Shown here: piece after piece, positions 21,801-30,133 of the stretch
Layout of the letters: every line of letters begins with the position of its first letter
Numbering within the stretch: the first letter of the stretch is position 1
Source of the DNA: Trichomonas vaginalis G3
Lineage: Eukaryota; Parabasalia; Trichomonadida; Trichomonadidae
Length of the DNA: 64,000 bases
Assembly: GCF_026262505.1 (NCBI RefSeq)
Contig: NC_067204.1
Coordinates: 14,464,522 to 14,528,521, forward strand
Reading direction: 5' to 3'
Position numbers and translations under genes: made by a program
The notes under the pieces: generated by a model
What the model was told of the DNA's origin: nothing
The model's input: the letters and a program-made list of their open reading frames with translations, nothing else
Database searches by the model: none

Positions 21801-22283
21801 CCTAACACTCAAGCATTTCAAGCAATTGTTACCGATAAACAGTTTTATGATAAAAACATTTTCAAATTCGCACCATTTGATTTCTTCTGTTTTGATGAAA
21901 AATTTAAACCTAAATTAAAGAATAAAGCTGAAGAAAAAGCACATGAGAAGAAGTTATTGGGTTTAGCAATTGAGAAACAAGGTGATAACATGGTTGCTTT
22001 ATGCCCTAAGTGTTATACATCATTCAACGGTTCAATTGATGGAAGTGATTTTAAAAAGATTGCACAAAAAATGAAAGGTGTTAGTTTACGACAAAATAGA
22101 CAATTAACACCTAAAAATTATTTGGATATAATAAATGATAAAGTGATATTTGATGGTCAGAATATTAATTTACAACTTAAAAACAGGTCAATGACTCGCT
22201 TAACAATCGGTAAGACTGCATTAACAGGAGCACACACTAAGGCTGTATGTTGTGAAAATGGATGTTGTATGCCATTTATTTAA
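18816..22283 (+). CDS. polB: Protein-primed family B DNA polymerase with embedded HNH domain (Maverick 1)
   Basis: This 1155-residue ORF looks whole. An N-terminal zinc-like cluster (CPFC ~130, CEKC ~159) comes before the 3'-5' exonuclease motifs: Exo I ITFDFETLE ~210, Exo II GFNSGKFDLN ~330 and Exo III CNKDVEIM ~465. An HNH-type segment (CKMCGKAF ~570, LDRIDNEKPHTKENC, CCYCN ~602) lies between the exonuclease and the palm. Polymerase motifs follow: A GVDFNSLYPSS ~694, B KISLNGSYG ~880, and C GDTDSS ~980. The C-terminus ends with a CCENGCC cluster. This is the DNA_pol_B_2 type that defines Polintons and replicates linear DNA from a terminal protein. The HNH insertion is the odd part. Confidence 0.95.
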   Translation: MNKNGTAKMNDNQIRAEGRRLFKRFYNIPDGVNPKTRRSYLNEAIDAYEGFDISSESERLARMLNVNIDFYYCDPQPEDVDINKVDFPLVESIMIDPKFETVNILLTQSPCGKLHADRITDVEALTGYKVCPFCKEEVYSIRDDPERKNQRRFLKHCEKCKENNGRLIQDVQLQKTQQPYAPHITKQKIYQWLLAHNLQEYYKPTRYYITFDFETLETKEELQLSECATLNAYLKPFMVSSTVKLNDKTYTRNFCLTSSDSFISDWIEFLFSTCSLVVESNMSQYNELLKPQLVGTLSHTLNEKQKEAFKELLDEEFNKVNIIGFNSGKFDLNLILRDLNTAKWKIKSMLGSSSQFKQIIVKKTNVPYELRFIDIRNYIAGGTLDQFTQDFGNNKSRVKSFFPYQFITWENYEEELYKVEPFTQDLFYSALTQETISDSDYQIYLNDAKNFKNRLEYFIHYCNKDVEIMIDPIDKIIEETFVYKIDMLHNLSLSSNASMIRYALAYKDFNPNEKYPEEEIESSFELTKKYWKYKIESYKKQDEKAERDTKNNVSMDDFQYYHDLILSSKCKMCGKAFTYANKPTLDRIDNEKPHTKENCQLMCCYCNVVKSNKDEDVQRLRINLRNYALKNNLPMTLDSVEAYHILRNGITGGLSNVQHRVNLKGITHINKLSYSPETKTVSNEDTTNIMTHFVGVDFNSLYPSSFSSNPHDFIQYTDHKMYMPRRLNGVIICDTATKKAKALGIIKKKNTLFVAEVKGHIDEKYINDYINFLPIIRNLDIITDEKTIGSFMYNYMKSNNLPVDQKQRKLTQLASTHNQYQPFSSYYLWYLIDRFHFIIDDIQSILTFTKNTCFNEFANEFMNERQKAELEGNKGKSLFCKISLNGSYGYDAMNTQNYAKTKIMNAQKARVACMSNKFKNIREIGEDTYQLMLKDRFYRCDTCLQEVFFTLDNAKYWYLVFIYDFMYKCMNVNRFHFIEGDTDSSYWAIAGDPNLPNTQAFQAIVTDKQFYDKNIFKFAPFDFFCFDEKFKPKLKNKAEEKAHEKKLLGLAIEKQGDNMVALCPKCYTSFNGSIDGSDFKKIAQKMKGVSLRQNRQLTPKNYLDIINDKVIFDGQNINLQLKNRSMTRLTIGKTALTGAHTKAVCCENGCCMPFI

Positions 22284-22384
22284 TAAAATGCCACAGAAGA
22301 GACAAAAGGAACCGTAAATAATGGTTTTGATACTATGATTCAAAGAGGTGGGGGCCCTAAAACATTTATTTTATTTTTATATAA

Positions 22385-23914
22385 ATGGATAGTGTAGATT
22401 TAAAAATTTTGATTGATGATTTAGTATTTAATCAAAATTTTCTTGATTATTATGATTTAAAAGCATATCTCCAAAAACATAATAACAATATAATGGGTGA
22501 TGATATGGAATATTATTATCCGTATTATAAAAATGAAATTTTGAAATATCATGATAAAATAATTTCTAAAATTAAAGACAAAATTAAAAATAATGAATAT
22601 ACAAAGGGAAAAACTAAATCACAACTTAAACAATTGAAAGATTTCAAAAATAAAGTATTAACAAAAGAAGATATTGATGAATTATATAATTTATATAATC
22701 CTGAGCCGCAAAAGCCAAAGGAACAAAAACAAAGGGTGCAAAACGCCCAGGTCCTTCAGACCATAAATGATGCACAAGCTTTAATTTATGATTCATTAGT
22801 TAAACCATATTCAGCCCGACTTTTAAATGAAGATCAACTTTTGGAATTCATCCTTCAACATAAACTCGAAGTGGGAAAGTATATCAAACCTTTATATACA
22901 GCATATTTAAAACAAATGAATAGAATACATCCAGAATTAATGAAGGGGGGAATGAATTCCAAAACTTCATCATCCAAAATCAAAGCAGATAAAATTAAAC
23001 CACTTGCAACACCAAAACCTCCAACAACAGTACCTCCTCCTTCAGTTAATCCTTCATCATTCACTTTATTATATCCATTTCAAACATTAAAGAAGCAAAA
23101 AGATTTTAAAAAGGATTTCAAGATATTAAATAAACCAATTGACCCAAAAATTCAACCGTTAAAGGAAAAATTTAGTCGCCCTTCATTTGCACCATATCCA
23201 TATTCATACGAAATCGATCATTTAGAATATTCAAAAGGAAACGTTACTTATTTATTTGCCATTAACATTAACACTAATATTTATATTGCATTCCGGTGAA
23301 AGGGAAAACAGAACAGGAAACAAGAAGAGCTATACAATACTTACTAGATCATGAAAGAGTAGATAATATAAGGGGTGATGGTGATAAAGGATTTCAGGCA
23401 GCTATGGCTCATTATTTCCCACAAATTAATTTTTACTTTCATCCTCTCCATATACGTTTCATAATAAAATAGTTGATGCGGTAATGAGAACTCTTAGAGA
23501 TGTGTTAGGGGTTAACGGTCAGATATACTGGGATGGAAATCATGACTCCATCATACAACAGTTAGTATATTATTACAATAATACATGGCATAGAACCATA
23601 AACATGAAACAGTGGAAATGAAAAATGATATTTCAAAAGAATGGGAATATATTAGAAAGCAAATGGAAAGGTTAAATGATGTTAAACGTGAACAAATTAA
23701 TTCGGGGCTCATGAATTTTAAACAAGGGAATAAAGTTTTGATTCATCTCGATTATGGAAAAACTGATAAATCAATGACAAAAAGAAAACGAAGATTTGAC
23801 ACAATAGCTGAATTTGTTAGATATATTAACGGTAATGTATTAGTTGAGGTTAACAATAAATTAATAGAAATTCCGATTTATTTTATTACTCCATTATATT
23901 TAAATAATATTTAA
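22385..23914 (+). pseudogene. Maverick 1 integrase (retroviral-type DDE), broken
   Basis: The first open part (22385-23299) has a lysine-rich N-terminal region and a proline-rich linker. It then enters a retroviral-integrase core with YEIDHLEYSKGNVTYLFAI. Further integrase-like sequence follows to about 23600. The open part 23612-23914 resembles the C-terminal SH3/chromo-like tail of Polinton integrases (GNKVLIHLDYG). Polinton integrases insert the linear element and make the 6-bp duplication. The region is broken, about two breaks. It follows the polymerase on the same strand. Confidence 0.75.
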
Positions 23915-23933
23915 TTTTTTTATTTCGTAAGAA

Positions 23934-24206
23934 ATGGGTGACAACGAAGCAGCCAAGAGTCCAGACAATGAATATAAAAAGAAACTAAACAGAATTAAAT
24001 CAAAAATATGCTATTACAAAAAGAAGCCGCAATGTGGTGGGGTTGAAAACGATAAAGAGAGGAAAGAAATAATCGAAAAATTAGAAACTTATCGTTCAAT
24101 CATTAAACTGAGTGAAGCAAAAATAAAAGAATTTAATAGAATAAATAAATTGGTTGGAAGAGATGAATTTAATAAAGATGAATTTTTAAACTCAATCCAA
24201 ATTTAA
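23934..24206 (+). CDS. Maverick 1 small lysine-rich helical protein, unrecognised (90 aa)
   Basis: MGDNEAAKSPDNEYKKKLNR starts a short, highly charged, mainly helical protein with a CYYKKKPQCGG turn. It sits 20 bp after the integrase tail and shares the CGTAAGAAATG start context. No family recognised. The iteron array begins 9 bp after its stop. Confidence 0.6.
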   Translation: MGDNEAAKSPDNEYKKKLNRIKSKICYYKKKPQCGGVENDKERKEIIEKLETYRSIIKLSEAKIKEFNRINKLVGRDEFNKDEFLNSIQI

Positions 24207-24214
24207 TTTTTTCA

Positions 24215-25561
24215 GTGTCACCACGTCACCATGTCACCAGGTTAATTAACTTCTCTGAAAAAATGAGACAACATGACATTTTGACAACATCATAGGAAAT
24301 ATATTTTATCGTTAATGTTTACGTTAATGGTTTCAGGTTATTCAATAATTAATTATTTTTGAAGAACTGAGGGTGTCACCACGTCACCATGTCACCAGGT
24401 TAATTAACTTCTCTGAAAAAATGAGACAACATGACATTTTGACAACATCATAGGAATATATTTTATCGTTAATGTTTACGTTAATGGTTTCAGGTTATTC
24501 AATAATTAATATTTTTGAAGAACTGGGTGTCACCACGTCACCATGTCACCAGGTTAATTAACTTCTCTGAAAAAATGAGACAACATGACATTTTGACAAC
24601 ATCATAGGAAATATATTTTATCGTTAATGTTTACGTTAATGGTTTCAGGTTATTCAATAATTAATTATTTTTGAAGAACTGAGGGTGTCACCACGTCACC
24701 ATGTCACCAGGTTAATTAACTTCTCTGAAAAAATGAGACAACATGACATTTTGACAACATCATAGGAAATATATTTTATCGTTAATGTTTACGTTAATGG
24801 TTTCAGGTTATTCAATAATTAATTATTTTTGAAGAACTGAGGGTGTCACCACGTCACCATGTCACCAGGTTAATTAACTTCTCTGAAAAAATGAGACAAC
24901 ATGACATTTTGACAACATCATAGGAAATATATTTTATCGTTAATGTTTACGTTAATGGTTTCAGGTTATTCAATAATTAATTATTTTTGAAGAACTGAGG
25001 GTGTCACCACGTCACCATGTCACCAGGTTAATTAACTTCTCTGAAAAAATGAGACAACATGACATTTTGACAACATCATAGGAAATATATTTTATCGTTA
25101 ATGTTTACGTTAATGGTTTCAGGTTATTCAATAATTAATTATTTTTGAAGAACTGAGGGTGTCACCACGTCACCATGTCACCAGGTTAATTAACTTCTCT
25201 GAAAAAATGAGACAACATGACATTTTGACAACATCATAGGAAATATATTTTATCGTTAATGTTTACGTTAATGGTTTCAGGTTATTCAATAATTAATTAT
25301 TTTTGAAGAACTGAGGGTGTCACCACGTCACCATGTCACCAGGTTAATTAACTTCTCTGAAAAATGAGACAACATGACATTTTGACAACATCATAGGAAA
25401 TATATTTTATCGTTAATGTTTACGTTAATGGTTTCAGGTTATTCAATAATTAATTATTTTTGAAGAACTGAAGGTGTCACCACGTCACCATGTCACCAGG
25501 TTAATTAACTTCTCTGAAAAAATGAGACAACATGACATTTTGACAACATCATAGGAAATAT
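24215..25561 (+). repeat. Iteron array: 8.6 tandem copies of a ~158-bp unit
   Basis: Units start at 24215, 24373, 24527, 24685, 24843, 25001, 25159, 25317 and 25474 (last partial). Each begins with three GTCACC sites spaced 7-8 bp (GTCACCACGTCACCATGTC...), then a TTAATTAA palindrome and the segment GAGACAACATGACATTTTGACAAC. The copies are almost identical, so the array is young. Three related copies in the opposite orientation lie on the far side of the primase-helicase (27969-28285). The layout recalls plasmid or viral replication origins, but no function is proven. Confidence 0.95.
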
Positions 25562-25574
25562 GATGCAGTCCAAA

Positions 25575-25590
25575 AATAAAGTTAGTTTTA
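25575..25590 (+). promoter_or_regulatory. Maverick promoter-like motif AATAAAGTTAGTTTTA upstream of primase
   Basis: This 16-bp sequence sits 47 nt before the ATG at 25622. It recurs at 51872, 52400, 53558 and 54952 in Maverick 2, each time 32-54 nt before an ATG. Identity across two divergent elements suggests a conserved promoter element. Confidence 0.65.
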
Positions 25591-25621
25591 AAATTATTTT
25601 TATTTTTTTATTCCTATATAA

Positions 25622-26779
25622 ATGACAGCAACAAACAACAACAGCAACTATATCGTTTCTGATGAAAAAGTTATTGATTCATTAGTTGAGGAATTAGTTG
25701 TGGCAGAAACTAAAACCCTCAACGAAAGAATTGGTGAAAACAAGATTGATTTACACAACTACCTCAAACATGATGGAGGAAGAGGAAGGAAAACTGGTAT
25801 GGCTTTATTAGTAAATAAAATTCAAAATTTAACGATTATAGATGTCGATATCAATAAATCATACAATGATGAATTTAAAGAAACAGTTAGAAAAGACATT
25901 CTATCAAAACTTTCGGATAAAGATGTTATCGTTAAAACCGCTTCAGGAGGTCTTCACATTTATTGCAACACTAATTTCTTCTATGCAGTTTCGAACAGAA
26001 TGATTAAATGCTATTCTTGCAATGATTATGATATTGATATCATGACTTCTATTGATGATTCAAAACGTTCATTAGTGGTTATGGCTGATTCAAGAGTTCG
26101 AAAGAATGCAACAGAACCAATCAATACATACTCATTCATTCGTGGAAGTTATGATTCAACATTAACTAGAACAGTGAATGATATATTGAATGATTTGAAT
26201 ATTAAGGTAAGAGTTGAACAAAAGAACGAAGAAATAAAGACTATCATGAATGAAAACAAAGATGTAAACATTGACGATAAACTTGCCCAGAGCATAGTTG
26301 ATGGCATCTGTGATTTTGAAGTACATAATGACGGTGGAAACATGAATTTAGAAAAAGAAATAACATTATTCACACTGTTTCAAGCTATTAATTCGTTACC
26401 TAATCATTTGATTAATGAAGCATACGATAACGTTTATAACTTCTGCAGTTTAACAGAAAATGCAAAAAGTAATTTTGAAAAAGCACGTAGTAGATATGCA
26501 CATTTAATGACTTCTCCATTTGTTTTGGTGAAGATTCTAAAACTATATCAAAAGGAATATTATGATGAATACGTTTTACCTTTATTACGTAAGCCAAAAA
26601 TAACATTTGATATCAAACTTGATGACTCGTTTTTGATAACAGATATTAGACGCAAGGCTGAAAATCATCAGTATAAAAACAGTTCTGAAGTAATTGAGGA
26701 TTTATCACGTGTAATCCGTTTTGTAGATTGTGGAAACAAATATTTCATTCAAAGGACTATAATATCCACGACAAAATGA
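25622..26779 (+). CDS. Primase-polymerase (Prim-Pol/AEP) part of the Maverick 1 primase-helicase
   Basis: This 385-codon open part has archaeo-eukaryotic primase-like features. The segment LTIIDVDINKSYN (~70-82, acidic metal-site motif) is followed by KTASGGLHIYC (~104-114, the SGG/H motif) and DYDIDIM (~134-140). It is followed by a helical linker. The layout matches N-terminal Prim-Pol domains of virus and plasmid primase-helicases. The helicase part follows at once in the same direction. The primase-helicase region as a whole looks broken (about one break). It sits between two iteron arrays, which fits a role in replication initiation. Confidence 0.7.
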   Translation: MTATNNNSNYIVSDEKVIDSLVEELVVAETKTLNERIGENKIDLHNYLKHDGGRGRKTGMALLVNKIQNLTIIDVDINKSYNDEFKETVRKDILSKLSDKDVIVKTASGGLHIYCNTNFFYAVSNRMIKCYSCNDYDIDIMTSIDDSKRSLVVMADSRVRKNATEPINTYSFIRGSYDSTLTRTVNDILNDLNIKVRVEQKNEEIKTIMNENKDVNIDDKLAQSIVDGICDFEVHNDGGNMNLEKEITLFTLFQAINSLPNHLINEAYDNVYNFCSLTENAKSNFEKARSRYAHLMTSPFVLVKILKLYQKEYYDEYVLPLLRKPKITFDIKLDDSFLITDIRRKAENHQYKNSSEVIEDLSRVIRFVDCGNKYFIQRTIISTTK

Positions 26780-27933
26780 ATCAAATATCATTCGTTCTTC
26801 AATCAAACATGAAAGAGTCACTCAAAATGATTAAATTATTTAAAGAAGAAGGTAAAACCATAACAGCATGGGACGTACTACTAAATCAATTATCCTCATT
26901 AACCGTTAAGGGTGTTTGCTTTAAATCTGATTCTCCAGATGTTTTCTCAACGTTTCAGGGTTATAAATACAACGTTCTCGAAAAACCAGATTACTCAAAA
27001 ATTGAGATGTTTATGAATTTCATTAAAGAAGCCATTTGTGATAATAACGATGAAGTGTATAAATACCTTCTCGGCTGGATTGCATCAATGATTCAACATC
27101 CTGGAATCAAGAATGAAACAGCAATTATTTTGAAAGGACTTCAGGGAACAGGTAAAAACAGATTTACAGACATTATTTCTGAACTTCTCGCCGGTTATTC
27201 ATGTAAAAACATTACTGAAATAGGTGAGCTAACGGGTAATTTCAATTCAGTAGTTGAGAATAAAATGTTTCTTGTACTTAATGAACTCAAGAATGTAGGT
27301 GAAGATAGACTCGCAAACTTCAACGCTTTGAAATCAATTATTACGGATAATGAGATTAGAATTAATGAAAAGAATCAACCCAGAAGAACTGCTCAGAACG
27401 TTGCAAACTTCATTTTCGTAACTAACAACGTCTACCCTGTCAAAATTGAAGTTGGAGACAGAAGATACGTGGGTTTAAGGGTCAATGGTAAATTCAAGGG
27501 TCAATTTGATTATTTCAAGAATTTAATGGATTCATGCACAAAGGAATTTTATGATAATTTACTGACGTATTTTATGCAATATGACCTTTCATCATTTAAT
27601 GTACGAATCATACCGATGACTGAAGCCAAACAAGATTTAATTGAATTATCAACAAATCCTTTAGATGTATGGATAAATACACATTATGATGAATTGTGTG
27701 CAGGTATGACGTGTAAAAATGCTCTATTCTGCAAACCATCAGACATGAAAGACAAGAATTTCCAAATGAGTATTAAGGATAAATGTGAAAGGAAACAGAG
27801 AAGAATAGATGGTAAACAGACGTGGTGTTATGTTTTGAAAGAAGAAATGAAAGGATTATATAAACAGGTTGAACCAAACGATAATGATGATTCATTTACT
27901 GACGATGAAATACCTGTAAATGATGCTTTATAA
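26728..27933 (+). CDS. Superfamily 3 (D5-like) helicase part of the Maverick 1 primase-helicase
   Basis: The open part has the SF3 signature. Walker A is GLQGTGKN (~136-143), the Walker B-like segment is FLVLNELKN (~181), motif C is NFIFVTNNVYPV (~227-238), and the trailing arginine segment is DRRYVGLRV (~243). This is the D5/DUF5906 type that unwinds DNA for phage and nucleocytoviral-type replicons. The initial ~120 codons form a linker. A related but more decayed helicase is on the minus strand of Maverick 2 (58066-59295). Confidence 0.85.
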   Translation: MWKQIFHSKDYNIHDKMNQISFVLQSNMKESLKMIKLFKEEGKTITAWDVLLNQLSSLTVKGVCFKSDSPDVFSTFQGYKYNVLEKPDYSKIEMFMNFIKEAICDNNDEVYKYLLGWIASMIQHPGIKNETAIILKGLQGTGKNRFTDIISELLAGYSCKNITEIGELTGNFNSVVENKMFLVLNELKNVGEDRLANFNALKSIITDNEIRINEKNQPRRTAQNVANFIFVTNNVYPVKIEVGDRRYVGLRVNGKFKGQFDYFKNLMDSCTKEFYDNLLTYFMQYDLSSFNVRIIPMTEAKQDLIELSTNPLDVWINTHYDELCAGMTCKNALFCKPSDMKDKNFQMSIKDKCERKQRRIDGKQTWCYVLKEEMKGLYKQVEPNDNDDSFTDDEIPVNDAL

Positions 27934-27968
27934 AGTATGATTGGAATTTATTTTTGCATTCAACCCAT

Positions 27969-28285
27969 GCTGTTGTCAAAATGTCATGTTGTCATCATTT
28001 TTAAGAGAAGTTAATTAACCAGGTGACACATGGTGACGTGGTTACACCTTCAGTTCTTCAAAAATTAATTATTTTTGCATTAATCTTGCCGTGTTGTCTA
28101 AATGTCATGTTGTCTCATTTTTTCAGAGAAGTTAATTAACCTGGTGACATGGTGACGTGGTGACACCTTCAGTTATTCAAAAATAATTCATAAATGCCTT
28201 CCTCCTATGATGTTGTCTAAATGTCATGTTGTCTCATTTTTTCAGAGAAGTTAATTAACCTGGTGACATGGTGACGTGGTGTCAC
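27969..28285 (-). repeat. Three inverted iteron units downstream of the helicase
   Basis: About 120-bp units end in GGTGAC triplets (28022-28046, 28143-28166, 28262-28285). They are the reverse complement of the GTCACC sites and neighbouring segments of the 24215-25561 array. The pair of arrays brackets the primase-helicase gene with inward symmetry. Confidence 0.9.
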
Positions 28286-28407
28286 CTTCAGTTATTCAAA
28301 AATAATTAATTATTGAATAAATGGGAAATAAATTTACGTCAAATATGTAATTTATAAAATCTTATATCGACAGGCTACGTAGCACTGAAATAAAATTTTG
28401 TTATCAG

Positions 28408-28590
28408 TTATTTTATCATCATTTTATTAAGTTCATCTTTAGTTAATAATTTGAATGGATTCGCTAATGTTCCACCTTGAGTCACAACACTTGCCCCAGC
28501 TAATTGTGAAGAACCTGGGATAAGTACTCCACGAAATGATTTCATTGGTATCATTAATTTAGAAATAGTTGGCTTAATTATTTTTATCAT
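28408..28590 (-). CDS. Maverick 1 small protein A, unrecognised (60 aa)
   Basis: MIKIIKPTISKLMIPMKSFR is followed by a Gly/Ser/Ala-rich middle and a C-terminal KLLTKDELNKMM. The same tail pattern is found in the neighbouring 48-aa protein. It may be a minor structural or maturation peptide of the late block; the function is unknown. Confidence 0.5.
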   Translation of the reverse strand: MIKIIKPTISKLMIPMKSFRGVLIPGSSQLAGASVVTQGGTLANPFKLLTKDELNKMMIK

Positions 28591-28616
28591 TTATGATAAA
28601 AATAAAATTGCATAAT

Positions 28617-28763
28617 TTAAATTTTTCTCATTTTCTCATCCTGTTTTGGTTTCAGCAACTTTTCAAGTTGTTGTCTTGTCAGTAACTTTAATTTTAACTT
28701 TGGATCAAATATTGGGTTTCCATCTTTATCTCTTCCAATAACACCATATGGTAGAATCTTCAT
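28617..28763 (-). CDS. Maverick 1 small protein B, unrecognised (48 aa)
   Basis: ATG at 28763, TAA at 28617-28619. It reads MKILPYGVIGRDKDGNPIF and ends in KLLTRQQLEKLLKPKQ. The LLT-x3-L-x-K-hh tail is shared with protein A at 28408-28590, and the spacing is 26 bp. This suggests two members of one tiny gene family. Confidence 0.5.
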   Translation of the reverse strand: MKILPYGVIGRDKDGNPIFDPKLKLKLLTRQQLEKLLKPKQDEKMRKI

Positions 28764-28854
28764 TTATACTAAAATAAAAATTTAAATTATACCGTTCGCT
28801 CTTTTGGAACTCAGGACTTTCAGTCCGTTCTAAAGTTTGTTTCACAACATTGAG

Positions 28855-30118
28855 CGTTCATTGAACTCTATACCATGCGAATACAGTCATAAATGGTGGC
28901 ATGTATTCTTACTTTGTCCCGTTGTTTGTGTATATCCTGAAACGAAATGTGTATGGTTTCCTTCTCCCTGAGTGTCACTCCAGTAACAATTTATAGCAAC
29001 TTAACATCATCTTTAACATCATATCCTTTACCTTTTGTCATTCCTGACCAATCCAATATCTATGCTTATGCCAACCGCTTGAGATGTACTTAAATCTATG
29101 TAGTGACTGTGTGCAGGTAAATTTTCACTGAAATCGTTTTACTTCCCTGTTTCCTTTGAAGAGTTTGCACAATACAAAAACCTGTCAACTATTTGTCCCA
29201 TGCACCAACACCAAACATTACTTGAGGACCTCTTGCATCCATAGATGTATAAATAGAACCTACTGGGTTCATTAAATCAAACATATGAGATATTATAGGA
29301 TTGTCTCTTTTGAACTTAAAATATAGTGCAACTATTTCAGGTTTCTTCTGGTTTGTGTCAGAATATTTTTTATAATATAATCTTATGTTTTCAGGGTAGG
29401 TAAAATCTTGACTATAATATTTATTTCTGTCATCTGTATAATAATATACTATTCTCGTTTTTTCTATTGCATTATATCTTTTATATCTATAATAATCTAA
29501 ATATAATGTTAGCTTTTGTTCATCTACACGTGGTGTTCTGTCGTCATCTCCACAGTCATAATAATATGGTGCTGGAGCTGGGTCAGGCAATGTCATATCT
29601 ACCATTTCATAAACTCTTAAATATTTCTTTTGTTCGTCTCCATATAATTTAAGTCGCAGTTGTTGTCTAATGGAACTTTAACTTGTGTACCATCATTCTT
29701 TTTATAGCTTACATACATTTCATTGTTATTTTTCGGAATGAGTTTACACCGTGTACCATTTTTTAAGGAGTGTACAAACTGCCATCTAAAATATTTATTT
29801 TCTTCATTGACAGAAAAGTCACCAACAATAGTTTCAATATTTTTTGTTCCTATCAAACTTTGGTATATTTCGTTAACATAAGTTTTATCTGCCTTCTTCT
29901 CTAACTCATCATTAACATAAGTTTTATCCGCTTTAAGGTCTAAACATCCCAAAGCCCATCCTGTATCAGCTTTAACTTTAAAAGTCTCAAATGTTCATTC
30001 ATGATACCATTCAACCTTTTCTTTAATTTCATTATCTTTTTTATCAACATAAACCAAATTTGCCTTCTTCTCTAACTCACTATCCACATATGTTTTATCC
30101 GCCTTCTTCATTATGTCG
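28855..30118 (-). pseudogene. Phage-tail-like fibre protein of Maverick 1, broken
   Basis: The minus strand encodes repeats of the type KADKTYVNDELEKKADKTYV (seen at 29880-29940). A central domain follows, then a PVGSIYTSMDARGPQVMFG segment (near 29200-29280), the start of a collar-like C-terminal domain. The same arrangement is on the plus strand of Maverick 2 at 44949-46356, with unusually high DNA similarity. In phages such proteins are trimeric receptor-binding fibres. A host-attachment role in a virion form is inferred. The region has several breaks. Its upstream end abuts the hairpin cluster. Confidence 0.8.
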
Positions 30119-30133
30119 TTTAGGAAGCCTGTT

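Noticed and set aside
24215-25561. CRISPR-like array
   Set aside because: Whole 158-bp units repeat; there are no unique spacers between constant repeats, and the genome is eukaryotic.
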